Assembly (NCBI RefSeq): GCF_000485595.1
Contig: NW_014577316.1
Location: forward strand, 121,239-146,225
From: Priapulus caudatus
Taxonomy: Eukaryota > Priapulida > Priapulimorpha > Priapulimorphida > Priapulidae
Direction: 5' to 3'
Length of the DNA: 24,987 nt
Shown here in pieces: positions 10,505 through 20,680 of this stretch. Under the pieces are notes generated by a model that searched no databases, was not told the DNA's origin, and worked only from the letters and a program-made list of their open reading frames with translations. The position numbers and the translations under genes are program-made. Each line of letters starts with the position of its first letter. Position 1 is the first letter of the stretch.

Positions 10505-10596
10505 CCGTGTCTTCCCGGATCCGGTCGGTCCGACCAGCATCAATCCGTGACGCACGACCGTCGTCTCGTACAGCTGAATGCACTTTGTCACAAAAC
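10505..10596 (-). CDS. Dynein heavy chain exon: AAA2 Walker A loop
   Basis: This 92-nt minus-strand exon reads FVTKCIQLYETT, then VVRHGLMLVGPTGSGKTR. GPTGSGKT is a textbook Walker A (P-loop), and the preceding (I/V)Q(L/F)YE...VRHG..LVG signature is typical of the AAA2 module of axonemal dynein heavy chains, the ATP-driven motors of cilia and flagella. The acceptor (ttttttgcag) is ideal and the donor is GTGAGT after a CGG codon (phase 0). Its first two bases complete a Gly codon begun in the exon at 11754-11833, so the exons are consecutive. The next 3' exon was not found in the remaining 10.5 kb. VRHG and GPTGSGKT favour an axonemal over a cytoplasmic chain, but the DNAH paralogue is not resolved. 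No stops or frameshifts are seen. Confidence 0.93.
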
Positions 10597-11431
10597 CTGC
10601 AAAAAAGATGCCCGACTATATTATATAGTACAATGCAGTGATTCTCAGACGGGGTTGCACAGCTAGGCGTACGGAGCTAGCAGTCTTGGTGGGGGATAAC
10701 AGCTAGACGATGGGGGGGGGGAAATTGCGGGCGAACAGACTAGCGTAAGGGAAGCACATCAGAGGAGCAGAATGGTCTGTCTTTCACGTACGTATATACG
10801 CACGTAGACTTAGGTTTCTGCACCACAGTAAATTTCATTAATGCCAAATTCTAGATTCAAAAAAAAGTAAATAAAAAACACATTATACACGCCCTGACAG
10901 TGATATACACGATTATAATCATTATGCTGCGTACGTTAATTACGCAGGTAATTAATAGTTTAAAACCAACTTGCATAGTTGGTTATATATTAGTATATCA
11001 ATGTATTATAGGATATCTATGCAGTATATAGTTAGTGTGGGGTTGACACCGGCCTATACTCCAACGGATAATTTTTGCCATAAAACGTTACTTAGGTAGG
11101 TCTAGGTAAGACCTTTAATAAAGATAACATACAGATTATCCTCGATACCGAAACGCTACACCGAGTTCGTGCCAATGAAATTTTTACAGAAATTAAATGA
11201 GGTGGAGAAACTTCGCATGTTGTCGAGAAGCACGATGCAAGTGGGTAGGAGTGGATGAAGATAAAGTGCACTGGCACGCATGTATTGTAACATGACGATC
11301 TACTTGTGAGCGAGAGCGCATGCATGCACGAGGCGTGATCGCATTGCAGCTCAGCTACAAAGCCGCTGTTCACACCAAAAAACCATCAGTGTAAGAGTTG
11401 AGAACATAAGAGATATCCCTCGCCCCCCCCG

Positions 11432-11477
<46 letters not shown>

Positions 11478-11515
11478 GGTTCGCTTGCTCGCTCGCTGTC
11501 ACACGCAAAGACACA

Positions 11516-11551
<36 letters not shown>

Positions 11552-11753
11552 CACACTCATACGTGCGCCTCTCTCTCTCTCTCTCCTCCTTTCACTCTAA
11601 TACGCCCCCATCCCCTCTCCCTCCCTCTCACTCCTACCTCCCTCGCTCGCTCTTCGTGCATTAGGTGCCACAGGTAACCGCGTGAGGATTTGTTACCTGC
11701 AAAGACCCTACTTACTGTTTTTTTTATAATATTATAATACAATATAGCTTTAC
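10597..11753 (-). other. Dynein intron (1157 bp, phase 1)
   Basis: Bounded on the minus strand by donor GTAAAG at its high-coordinate end and acceptor TTGCAG at its low-coordinate end. It contains a G8-9 run near 10713, several microsatellites at 11431-11585 and otherwise AT-rich sequence. Frames at 11092-11560 on the minus strand are intronic and low complexity. Confidence 0.88.
11431..11585. repeat. Microsatellite cluster: (TC)n, (GCAC)n, (CT)n
   Basis: Nearly pure (TC)n at 11431-11477, (GCAC)n at 11512-11553 and (CT)n at 11568-11585. All lie inside the dynein intron, giving a polypurine tract on the transcribed sense (minus) strand. Confidence 0.92.
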
Positions 11754-11833
11754 CATCCACGTCCTTGAGACCAAGCTCGACGCAGCTGCTGCGGATAGAT
11801 GACATCAGGTCGCCATAATCGATATCTTCTTCT
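11754..11833 (-). CDS. Dynein heavy chain exon: AAA1-AAA2 linker
   Basis: This 80-nt minus-strand exon reads EEDIDYGDLMSSIRSSC and then VELGLKDVD, with split codons at both ends. The DY(G)..L...I......L pattern is the known spacer between the AAA1 lid segment (..SDLFP) and the AAA2 P-loop in axonemal dyneins. The acceptor is ctgtag with a pyrimidine-poor tract; the donor is GTAAAG. Its first base completes an AA|A Lys codon from the exon at 14285-14391, and its last base starts a G|GT Gly codon finished by the exon at 10505-10596, so phases match on both sides. A longer 115-codon frame over this region simply reads through the splice sites into intron sequence. Confidence 0.9.
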
Positions 11834-11975
11834 CTACAGCAACAGAATACAAATTGTACATGTGATGATAAATTACACAATATAATTACAATAGTAATAA
11901 CCAATTAATAATAGGTGGCAGCGCGACAACTGTACGGCTTAGCTAGTGTTTGACTTGGGGATAATGCTACCATAT

Positions 11976-12080
11976 ATACTACTGCTGCTACTGCTGGTTT
12001 CACCGCCGACGCCACCACTGCTGCTGTTATCGTTGCTTCTTCTGCTGCTGCTGCTGCCAATACTACTACCACTACCATTA
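11976..12080. repeat. CTG/TAC trinucleotide-rich tract
   Basis: Interrupted runs of ctg and (tac/act) units, e.g. four CTG in a row near 12043. Leucine-rich and alanine/valine-rich frames on either strand here are translations of the repeat. Confidence 0.75.
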
Positions 12081-12596
12081 CTACTTTACAATTCACTATT
12101 TACTAAGCTTAGTCTACCTATGAGTTATTATACGCAGCTAAATACATTAGAACACAAATGTTACGTTAAACATTGAATTAGCTTCGTCATTATTTACATT
12201 AGCTTATTTACATTACCAATACATAATCACAATGCAGAGAAGCAGACTGAAATCTACGGTATTCAGACAAACTATAGCATCTGCATTCGATCATCAACAA
12301 GGCAGACATAATTTTTTGGTTGCGCAGGAAATTCGGAAATTTGGTAGAGGGTTAGAGTGCATCATTTCCTTTACTTTTTATTGAGAATCTGAGATACTGT
12401 TCTCATCCACTGGTTGAAACCTTTTGTCGCGTATCGTGAGAGCCATATTAGTAGCAAAGAAAGCGTTTCCGGTAAGTGACAGCCCTGCTCGCAATCAGCA
12501 GCGCGCGATTTTCAGTCGGCAGTACCGGTTTTTAATTCATGGCACGTGAAATTCTGCGCCAATTACAATGTGGTTTATTTCGCAGCCTATATGATT

Positions 12597-12794
12597 TATA
12601 TATATATCATATATAATCATATATGATCATATATAATCATATATAATCATATATAATCATATATATGTGTGTGTGCGTGCGTGCGTGGGTGCGTGCGTGT
12701 GTGTGCGTGTGTGTCTGTATGTGCGTGCGTGCGTGCATGTGTTTATATATATTTTATTTATTTATTTATTTAGTTAGTTAGTTAGCTAGTTATA

Positions 12795-12844
<50 letters not shown>

Positions 12845-12900
12845 CATTTATTTACGTATTTATTTAATTATTTACGTATATATTCAATTATATATACATA
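12597..12900. repeat. Compound AT-rich microsatellite
   Basis: In order: about six copies of a 10 bp unit atcatatata (12606-12665), GTGC/GT-rich sequence to about 12740, TTTA and GTTA units, then a pure (TA)n of about 40 bp ending at 12839, followed by TTTA-like units. It is very likely unstable and hard to assemble. Confidence 0.9.
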
Positions 12901-14284
12901 CAAAACTCGGCATTCTGACACCAATTCTCAAATCAGGTGCCATAATAGTAACGAGCTCACGACTTCATATCGCTACCACGATGAATGCCATGTAAGGAAT
13001 CACCTAATGAAATCCTGGCATGTGAAACCTGTTCATCTCTGAATTCCCCCCACGAACTTCAATCATCTATACACGTGGGCGGTTTGCAGCTTATTGTGGC
13101 TCATGTGCGCACATAAAACAGCAAATAATCAGTCAGAATATATATATATGCTTGTTTTTCGGCTCTGAAACCTTGCAGAACTTGCGTGACGAGTTGGCAG
13201 TCGCTGTTATGCGGTGACCCCGACTAAACCGGATAGAATAGTAGAAGCGAAAACGAGATTTTAGAAGTTAGTTATTTTTTAAGCGAATACGGCCAAAGTT
13301 TTCACGAACCAGCAAAGCTTTCTATCATCACGTAGCGATTAACGGGTCGGTGGTGCATGAGCAAGAAAAGCAGATTTGTCACACAGACAGTAAGACTCCC
13401 ACACGACATATCAACGGGCTTATAGTAACCTGCGTCAATTTTTCATTTGTCTCCTACCCATGGGAAGATCAAGGACATACACGTGTAGCAGGTAGCGCGG
13501 CCTTCACATCTATCATGCCATGACATTACGAAGTTAAGCTTCTACTCGCAGTAGAAGACTTTCCTTACACACACACACAACAATCGCGCATGCTATAGCG
13601 AGCCCATGACACACGCTTCAACACACGTATTGGCAATATCGTTCAACATTTGTTGACATTAAATGTTGAGAAATTAATCAACTCCATTCAACATTTTTTG
13701 GCAATAATTCGAAGTGTAATAAATGCTAATATTTACAGGGCTAAGATTAACAGACGGGCAACTAAAAATGCTTGTCGTCCGTTAGCTAACTAACCGCTGA
13801 ACTGTCTAATGTTATAAACTAGCAAATCGATATTTTCAACTGCGCAAACTGTTTATGTGCTCTTGATATATGTCATATTACTCCTCGAAAAAACATGATA
13901 CTACGTTAGTCAGCCAGTCAACTAAACACTATTAAGCTACATGCCATATTAGGAGATAATAATACATGGGTTTTTAAGCTCTGAACTATACACATAGGGA
14001 GACGACTTGATAGGGAGATGTCAAGGGTTTGTTCATAGAATATTAACATTCCGGGGGCTCAAGCGCGTCTAGTCTAGCCGTGCAGTGAGTCTTTAGTGTT
14101 TTTATCCCGGCGCGCAATGTAATAGGCCTAAATCAAATTATTTTCAAATCAAAATGACCGCAGGATTAAAACAGCATACGCCCGCGTTTGTGGCTAAAAT
14201 TATTTCGAAGTATTACAGACAAATTAAATTAAGATGTTTGTGGTCAGATTTCGATGTGGAATTAATTCATGCAAGCAAACTTAC

Positions 14285-14391
14285 TTGATCTTCGGGAATA
14301 GGTCTGAAACGATGCCGTTAAACAGCTTCAGGTCATCCTGTAGGAACTTGGGCACGTTCACGTCCCTAATGGCTCTCAAGACAATCAGTTC
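14285..14391 (-). CDS. Dynein heavy chain exon: end of AAA1 module
   Basis: This 107-nt minus-strand exon reads [17 protein letters not shown], then [18 protein letters not shown] plus two bases. The pattern LR.(I/L)RD.N.PKFL..D..LF.GI.SDLFP is a well-conserved signature of axonemal dynein heavy chains just after the AAA1 ATPase core, where the sequence crosses into the AAA2 module. The acceptor (ttctttctag) is strong and the donor is GTAAGT. It starts in phase 0 and ends in phase 2, matching the exon at 11754-11833. The upstream exon, expected to carry the YD(F/Y)GxRA region, was not found. A scaffold gap lies about 90 bp upstream of this exon on the gene strand. Codon order is intact, with no stops. 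Confidence 0.93.
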
Positions 14392-14430
14392 CTAGAAAGA
14401 AAAAAGCGCCATGCAACGCCCATAGGTTAT

Positions 14431-14433
<3 letters not shown>

Positions 14434-14482
<49 letters not shown>
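14434..14482. repeat. (TG)n microsatellite at scaffold gap
   Basis: About 24 uninterrupted TG units that run into the N gap. It probably caused the assembly break. Confidence 0.95.
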
Positions 14483-14507
14483 NNNNNNNNNNNNNNNNNN
14501 NNNNNNN
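14483..14507. other. Assembly gap (25 N)
   Basis: A fixed-looking run of 25 N. Sequence on either side may not be truly adjacent at this distance, which matters because the next dynein exon is expected beyond it. Confidence 0.98.
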
Positions 14508-14626
14508 TTGTCAATTTGGGCCCCAGTCGCGCATGCTGATTTCTAAGATAATGACTAACAAGAAATATGATAGTTCAGGCCAGGGTTTGGGTTGCAAGAC
14601 TTGCAGTGGTGTATAAATATAGGGTG

Positions 14627-14720
14627 GCAATCGAAATAAATATATAGTTGTTGAAGTCTCGATACCGATTGGCATGTGATCGCTCGTGCTACCTTGACGA
14701 GGCATGTTCCGTCCCGTGGC
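14627..14720 (-). repeat. Dispersed repeat related to 22170-22263
   Basis: gcaatcgaaataaatatata, then gttgttgaagtctcgatac and catgtgatcgctcg, matches the reverse complement of 22205-22262 with a few differences. Weaker similarity continues to about 14720 (ccttgacgaggca against cttgacaggca). A short element family present twice in the window. The nearby plus-strand frame 14648-14890 overlaps it and is not supported as a gene. Confidence 0.65.
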
Positions 14721-16027
14721 TTATGATGGTGGCGAGACTATGGCACTCATCGCCGAGATCAGCTGTCTCGACCTTCGCTTCTGCCGATGCCGAAAGCTCT
14801 AGGCCAAAAAGAATTACGGCAGCACGTCAAGCTATCATCGAGGCAGTTATCCTGCGGCAGGTAAACACCATTCAGATGCTGCTGAAATGACGGCTGCCTC
14901 AGGTGCAATTAAATCAAGAGTTATTCTAACGATTATAGAACAAATGTCTCTTGTTGGCGTGCCAGATGTGAGGTAGGAGGTCATGGTAATAAATGATTGG
15001 CTCTAACGTTCTTCTTTCAGGTGGTCAGCTAAGCAAAACGGTACCTCTTATCCCAGAAAATAGGTTTGCCACTATGGGGCAAACCGCAGAATCATTTCAT
15101 ATAAAACAAGCGTGTTCAAACCCGTTGGGGCCTTTTTTTAAAAAAATTTTTTTTACGCACTTCGCCGCATCGATCGATTGTTCAGCAAAGCTACAGGAAT
15201 TCCGTTGGTCACTGTCTTTCCAGATTAATGTACTCAATAAGCGCATGCTCAGTTTGCTTGATTACTGCTTCGTGCACGTTGCAATGCCCATAATCATACT
15301 TCGCGCAATGAGGCGTTTAATAGCACAATGATGACATACGCGCAAGGGCTGATATGATTAGTTAGTTTGCTGGCGTGTGGCAGTCAAGTCACATGTGAGA
15401 GTGGTCAGTGTGGTGTTTAATTGAGTTCTAGGCACACGCGGTCCGCTGTCTATTACTGGGAATTACGAGCCATTGTTGATTGGTGAAGTAGCCATGCTGT
15501 TGGGCAATTCGATTTTCGCTAAATCGACACGAACATTGAATAATCAGAATTATGTGATCCTAATGTTCACTAAATTTACCATTAATCAATTGAATCCGTT
15601 TGATCTACACTGCTTAGCGAAACGATCTCAGTGTATGTTGTCTGTAATGATGTGAAGGGTCTGCACTTAACCACGCTTCCAGAGGTGTGTAGATGAGATC
15701 TACTGATAAGCAGCGAGACGTTCCTAGGAATTGCCCACCGTTAATCGCTTAACAGCACTTTTCTCTCCGACGAGTTATATCCGCTTTAGGAGTGACTGCA
15801 GCATCGAAACTGCGATGAGAATAATCTAGACAATATTATATAGATTTATTAATATTACATGATTGCTATAAGTACTTAAAGTGTCATACCAAGCTGAGGC
15901 GAGGTGGATAAGAACAGAGAGTTACTCTATATGGTCGGACAGAGAGTGATTTATACCTGTTTTCGCGCGCCTCAAATTTCACAGTGCCGCGCGCTTTAGG
16001 ATATTTGTGTATATGATTGTCAGTTGA
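14721..16027. other. No supported gene
   Basis: A 112-codon plus frame (14993-15331) has no recognised domain, and T/A-rich homopolymers inside it argue against coding. A donor-like CAG|GTAAAC at 14858-14866 has no matching exon that I can defend. Confidence 0.4.
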
Positions 16028-16252
16028 CATATTTCAACCCAGGTTCGAGTTTGTTTGTCAATCATAAAAGGCGTGCCGAGTTTGGGATGTTCTGGTGGTT
16101 GTATACATTCGCAGGTCGGTCCTGGATTGCGACTATATCAACAGCTGTCAGATCATTGGCAGAAGGGAGATTGTACTTGTGTTTGTGGCCACGATCTGCC
16201 AACGCGCATGTCCACTACTTCCGACGATGTGCTTGCCCCTTGGCCAGCATAA
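16028..16252 (+). other. Cys-rich reading frame, possible exon (unproven)
   Basis: Open from a stop at 16025-16027, the frame contains VPSLGCSGGCIHSQVG, then HWQKGDCTCVCG. An acceptor-like ttcaacccag lies at 16033-16042. CxGGC and CxCxC clusters occur in secreted, disulphide-rich extracellular proteins, so this could be a terminal exon. However, it has no ATG near its start, two other frames on the same strand are also open here, and I recognise no family. Treat it as a candidate only. Confidence 0.2.
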
Positions 16253-17229
16253 GTTTTTTTCTTGTTTTGGGGTGTGTTCCTGAGTTTTTTTATGAATTTG
16301 TTCATTATAGTGTAGCACTTTATGGCTAGATTTAATTTCCGCTGGCACACGCAAAGGAAAACAATACTGTGAACAAAGTTCAGGGAGTAAGAAATATCAT
16401 GGGGCTAGAAACAGACTGTGAGTCTATTTCTTGCAATTCTCGCTTTCATAGAAGCACTAAATGCATTTCTTACAAGTAATAATTTGTTTGCCAATGCCTC
16501 TCCTCATAGTGGCGACTCGCGAACAGCAGGTTGGCACAAATCCATATTGCTGAGTGTGTTTGGTCAATGTAGTTGGTGTAGTGCGTCTTTGTTCTGATAG
16601 GCGAGCCGGATCTCCCAGACATCTCATCTCGGCATGAGAGGACCGGGTTTGGGGAATGAAGCCAACACTTATAGTCACCATTTCTGGTCACCGCACCCGA
16701 AATGTATTGAAGGGCGTGTACTTGCGAAAATGTCCCAAATGGACTGACGCGTACTATTAGGAGTTGCGGACTCCAAGTTAGGCAACTGTATGCAGTTAGT
16801 GATCAATAACCTATAACTATGAACCCATTAGCCGTCATATTACAACGATTAAATATAACATTAATAATCGTACACAACCATCGAGATCACACCGCTTAGT
16901 CATTTTCCAATCGATGCACCAAATTTGCCCTGACATAACATCACCTTCCTATTACTACTTCACTGCATAAAAGCGCGATCATTAACAATCGAGTTAAACA
17001 TTGATTGAATGCGCGTTTCCACTGTCAGTGAGACTGCATGCTGGGCTAACCTTGATACCATCGCCTTACATTTACATGCATCACTGCACCCTAAACACCT
17101 GATCAATGGTGAACATATTTGCATATCATCCTGCACACCTCATTCGATAATCCTCATCATCAATAATCTAACGAATTTGATAATCGCAGTGATCATCAGT
17201 TCACAATAACAATTCAGTATCAATATCTT
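16253..17229. other. No supported gene
   Basis: AT-rich sequence with only short chance frames (e.g. minus 16457-16691, plus 17009-17209). No repeat array stands out until about 17230. Confidence 0.4.
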
Positions 17230-17420
17230 CAATCACCATAACATTAATAACCACATTAGAAATCAGCCTAACGAGTCAAATAGTCCGAGCATTAGAAATC
17301 TTACGCTAAACATCCCATACACCACATTAGAAATCACCTAAGCATCAATACGCCACATTGAAATTACGTGACATCAATTAACCCAGCATTGGAAATTACC
17401 TAACAACATTAGTAAAGCGA
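17230..17420. repeat. Degenerate repeats with acattagaaatcacctaa motif
   Basis: Variants of acattagaaatcacctaa recur at irregular 40-60 bp spacing (for example near 17250, 17290, 17325, 17353 and 17387). This looks like an eroded minisatellite. Confidence 0.5.
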
Positions 17421-17940
17421 CATTGATGACTTCCGTTAGCCGGCTTTAGGCGTCATTGTAGCTCGTGGCAGGATACATACCTGCGAGATGGCAATAGAAT
17501 AATTACTGTAGATGAATGTAGTGCCGTGTGTGACGCAAATCAATCGTTCGGTGATTTGATTCAAAGAGCATCATTCAGCCAGTAGTGGGCCAGATGCTGT
17601 GGATCATATTTGTTGGTGATCAACAGGGTGTCAATAAGGCTGCTATGCCATTCTTGTAATCAGTGAGCTCAGGGTAAAATTGTTTGGGAGAATTATCACC
17701 AATTAAATCATTATCATGCGCCTGTCATTATAACACGTTGAGTGTGAAGGCCATTAAGCTGTGTTAGTGTTTCGTGTATTTCGGTTCACCGGATTACACC
17801 AGGGCGGGGGTAGCGTAAGCTGCGCAGTTTGGGGCGGCGCGTTGGGTCGGCGTAGTGTGTGCCTGCTTGTGGCGCGTCTTACAGCTCGGTTTGCTGACAG
17901 TTGGCTGATTTTGTGTAAGCAAGCGCGAGAGTATTTGTGA

Positions 17941-17976
17941 GGGGGGGGGGGGGGGGGGGGGGGGGAGGGCGCGGTT

Positions 17977-18010
<34 letters not shown>

Positions 18011-18125
18011 GTGTGGGGCGGGGGGGGCGGAGGGGGGCGGTGGGGGTGGGTTGTGGGGGGGCGGTTCGGGGGGGGGGTTGTTGGGTGGGGGGGGGGGGAG
18101 GGGGTAGGGGCGGTCGGACGGGGGT
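17941..18125. repeat. Very long poly-G tracts, G-rich strand
   Basis: G25 at 17941-17965, G31 at 17979-18009, then a dense mixture of G runs to about 18125, all on the plus strand. If real, it would be a strong G-quadruplex region. It may instead be a sequencing artefact, since two-colour chemistry reads no signal as G. Proline-rich frames on the minus strand (17754-18246) are simply translations of the C runs. Confidence 0.9.
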
Positions 18126-18262
18126 GGCGAAGGCGGTGTCGTGCGAAGCCATGGTGCTGGGTTGGCGACCTCATATAACCTAGCCCCCGGTCCTTTAGTG
18201 GATGATTCGATTTTACTTCCGCATCGTCATGGTTGTTCCTTAGCACCTGTCAGAGGTCACGA

Positions 18263-18276
18263 GGGGGGGGGGGGGG
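18263..18276. repeat. G14 homopolymer
   Basis: An uninterrupted run of 14 G, again on the plus strand. It is part of the same strand-asymmetric region. Confidence 0.95.
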
Positions 18277-18820
18277 TGAGAGAGGGTGTGCGCGGGGGTC
18301 TTGATGTTGATCTTGTCTGATTTTGCGGTTGCTCGTTTGAATACCTGGTTTGGTGTTGCTCATTCCGTGTTGTTGTGTTAGCTTGGGTCTTGTATTGCTC
18401 TTCGTATTTCTATTGGTCTTGAATATTGCATATTGTATGCATGTTGGTTTCCCGCCGTGTGAACAGCCTTACATCCTGACTAATTCCCTGTTTTCCCGCT
18501 CCCGCCCGAAGCAGAAGGTGGCTTCTCAAGGCCCTGTGCAGAGAGCGTCGAACTGCCGCGCAGTCTACCTAGTCTGGCGCCGCGCAGACGCAGTTCCTCC
18601 TCGCATCGTATTGGCTGGTGTGCCGGAGGTGCTGTCAAAGCGAAAGTGAGGTCGTCTGCCTCCGTTGTGACCGGAAGTGTAGATTATAGGTCGAATAGTG
18701 CTTGGGTATGAGAGAAGTTAGTAATCTGCCCGCACCCCCGTTGCCGGAAATCAATTGTCCATATTAATTTTCAGCCATAGATGCATGACCTTTATACAAT
18801 GGTCAAAAACTGGTAACTCT

Positions 18821-18822
<2 letters not shown>
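18277..18822. other. No supported gene
   Basis: A T/G-rich stretch followed by a more balanced one. A 99-codon plus frame (18350-18649) begins with a hydrophobic, Val/Leu/Cys-rich segment resembling a membrane helix, but no family is recognised and it is flanked by G runs of doubtful quality. Confidence 0.35.

Positions 18823-18855
<33 letters not shown>
18823..18855. repeat. G33 homopolymer
   Basis: An uninterrupted run of 33 G on the plus strand, the third very long G tract within 1 kb. Confidence 0.95.
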
Positions 18856-18856
<1 letters not shown>

Positions 18857-19591
18857 GGTGAAAGGGGGGGAGGGTCGGCGTGGGCGTTCTGTAGTGTTCG
18901 GTTGTTTGTTGGTGGGGGGTTGTGGTAGTGATGTAGTCTGAGTTAGTGGATATATGATCATGACCTCTGGGCGAATTAGGTCGTGTTGAAATTAGTGGGC
19001 ATCGCGCTCAATCATGATCAGATTTATCTATGCGTCATTGAGGTGCCAGTAGAGGTGGGGTTGAAGAAAGGCAGGGTACTGTGCACCGTCATCTTGAATG
19101 TGGATGAAAGTGCATCATATGCATCTCCTGTAATAATGTGTCTTTAATAGTTTGAATCAACGATAGGTTAGTAAGATAAATCATCTTAATTAAAATTACT
19201 AGTAATCGAAATGCGATTATATCTCACAGGGAATTGGCTCTTTAAGTGTTTTGCCACAGTATTTAGACTGTAAGTAATAAGTCAGTTTGATTGCGTAGTG
19301 TTGCGGCAGTACGATTCGTATTTCATGCCCGAAATATGCCACACTCGAATGTAGGTAGCTGAGAGAAATCTATCAGTCATGATGTTTTTCGAAGATACGT
19401 TTAACCATTTGCAAATAACATGGTATCAATACTCTCATTTAGTAGCGTATAGTTTCTTAAAAAAAGAAACAACCACAATTCGTAATTCCAGAGCAGTTTT
19501 TACCCAAATCTCCACAATACAGATTTTTTAATCGTTCACGGTAGATTGGTTTGATTGGTTCTAGAGTTGACTAGGTATGTTTCACTTGAAA
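18856..19591. other. No recognisable feature
   Basis: After a short G-rich tail this is ordinary AT-rich sequence. No reading frame or repeat was supported. Confidence 0.4.
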
Positions 19592-20432
19592 ATATCGTGA
19601 TACGGTCGTATCGTGAAGGCTGTATCGTGATATGGATCGTATCGTGAAGGCTGTATCGTTATACGGATCGTATCGTGAGGCTTTATCGTGATAGTACGAT
19701 CGTATGCGTGAAGGCTGTATCGTGATAACGGATGGCGTATGCGTGAAGGCTGTATGCGGATACGGATCGTATCGTGACGGCTGTATCGTGATACGGGTCG
19801 TATCGTGACGGCTGTATCGTGATACGGGTCGTATCGTGAAGGCTGTATCGTGATACGGATCATATCGTGACGGCTGTATTGTGATACGGTGTCGTATACG
19901 TGAGCGGCTGTATCGTGATAGCGGGTCGTATCGGGACAGCTGTATCGTGATACGGGTCCGTATCGTGACGGCTGTATCGTGATACGGATCGTATCGTGAC
20001 TGCAGTCTGATTGATACGGGTCGTATTGTGACGGCTGTATCGTGATACGGATCATATCGTGACGGCTGTATCGTGTATACGGATCGTATTCGTGAAGGCT
20101 GTATCGTGAAGGATCATATCGTGACGGCTGTATCGTGATACGGGTCGTATCCGTGAAGGCTGTATCGTAGATACGGGTCGTATCGTGACGGCTGTATCGT
20201 GATACGGTCGTATCGTGACGCTGTATCGTGATACTGGTCGTATCGTGAAGGCTGTATCGTGATCGATCGTATCGTGACGGCGTATGTGATACGGATCGTA
20301 TGCGTGAAGGCTGTATCGTGATACGGATCATATCGTGACGGCTGTATCGGATACGGGTCGTATCGGGACGGCTGATTCGTGATACGGGTCGTATCGTGAC
20401 GGCTGTATCGTGATACGGATCGTATATCGTGA
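19592..20432. repeat. 31 bp minisatellite, about 27 units
   Basis: The consensus unit is cgtatcgtga, then (a/c)ggctgtatcgtgatacgg(a/g)t, 31 bp, repeated about 27 times with substitutions and single-base indels. Each unit contains gtatc-gt-gatac, a small perfect palindrome. Because 31 is not a multiple of 3 and the consensus minus strand has no stop in any frame, long minus-strand frames appear (19582-20331 and 20114-20482), full of RYD/HDT/RITIQPS repeats. They are not evidence of a gene. Confidence 0.93.
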
Positions 20433-20680
20433 GCTACCCGTATCGTCGCACCCCGTGTGATTGCACATACATACGTGCTCACATGTTGCCAGCGTCCTCC
20501 GCTCTGCTATTATCGTAGCTCAGGATCGAAGTCTCCTACACGTGGGTGTCTCTGTCGAAATTGGCCCTGGGCTTAAGTAGACGTTTTTAATTGTTACAGG
20601 AAGAATTTCAGTCGATAAATGTATTCACGAATACCTGTTCGTCTTCAGCGTTATACACACGTCGCGTCAAGACTGGAATC

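Larger units (their letters stand above)
11834..14284 (-). other. Dynein intron (2451 bp, phase 2)
   Basis: Donor GTAAGT and acceptor CTGTAG on the minus strand. It holds trinucleotide-rich sequence (11976-12080), a long AT-rich compound microsatellite (12597-12900) and otherwise unremarkable AT-rich DNA. Confidence 0.88.

Noticed and set aside
11351-11904. Minus frames over the dynein linker exon and the intron microsatellites
   Set aside because: The 115-codon frame reads through real splice sites into intron, and only 11754-11833 is coding. The other is (TC)n/(GCAC)n translation.
14858-14866. CAG|GTAAAC splice-donor-like site on the plus strand
   Set aside because: The upstream frame overlaps a dispersed repeat and has no acceptor or homology.
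14993-15331. 112-codon plus-strand frame
   Set aside because: No recognised domain; it contains runs of T and A and has no conserved context.
17505-17710. Protein-like stretches on the minus strand in successive frames (e.g. LLITNKYDPQHLAHYWLNDAL region)
   Set aside because: It needs at least two frameshifts to be continuous, the opposite strand is equally open over the same bases, and no family is recognised. It could be a pseudogene but is not supported.
17754-18246. Proline-rich frames on the minus strand
   Set aside because: They are produced by poly-G/C runs and are probably affected by sequencing error.
19592-20432. Array resembling a CRISPR
   Set aside because: Units are contiguous with no unique spacers, and the context is an animal genome. 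It is a minisatellite.
19582-20482. Long minus-strand frames (249 and 122 codons) rich in RYD/HDT repeats
   Set aside because: They are direct translations of the 31 bp minisatellite, which has no stops on that strand. Frames shift at every unit and there is no other gene signal.
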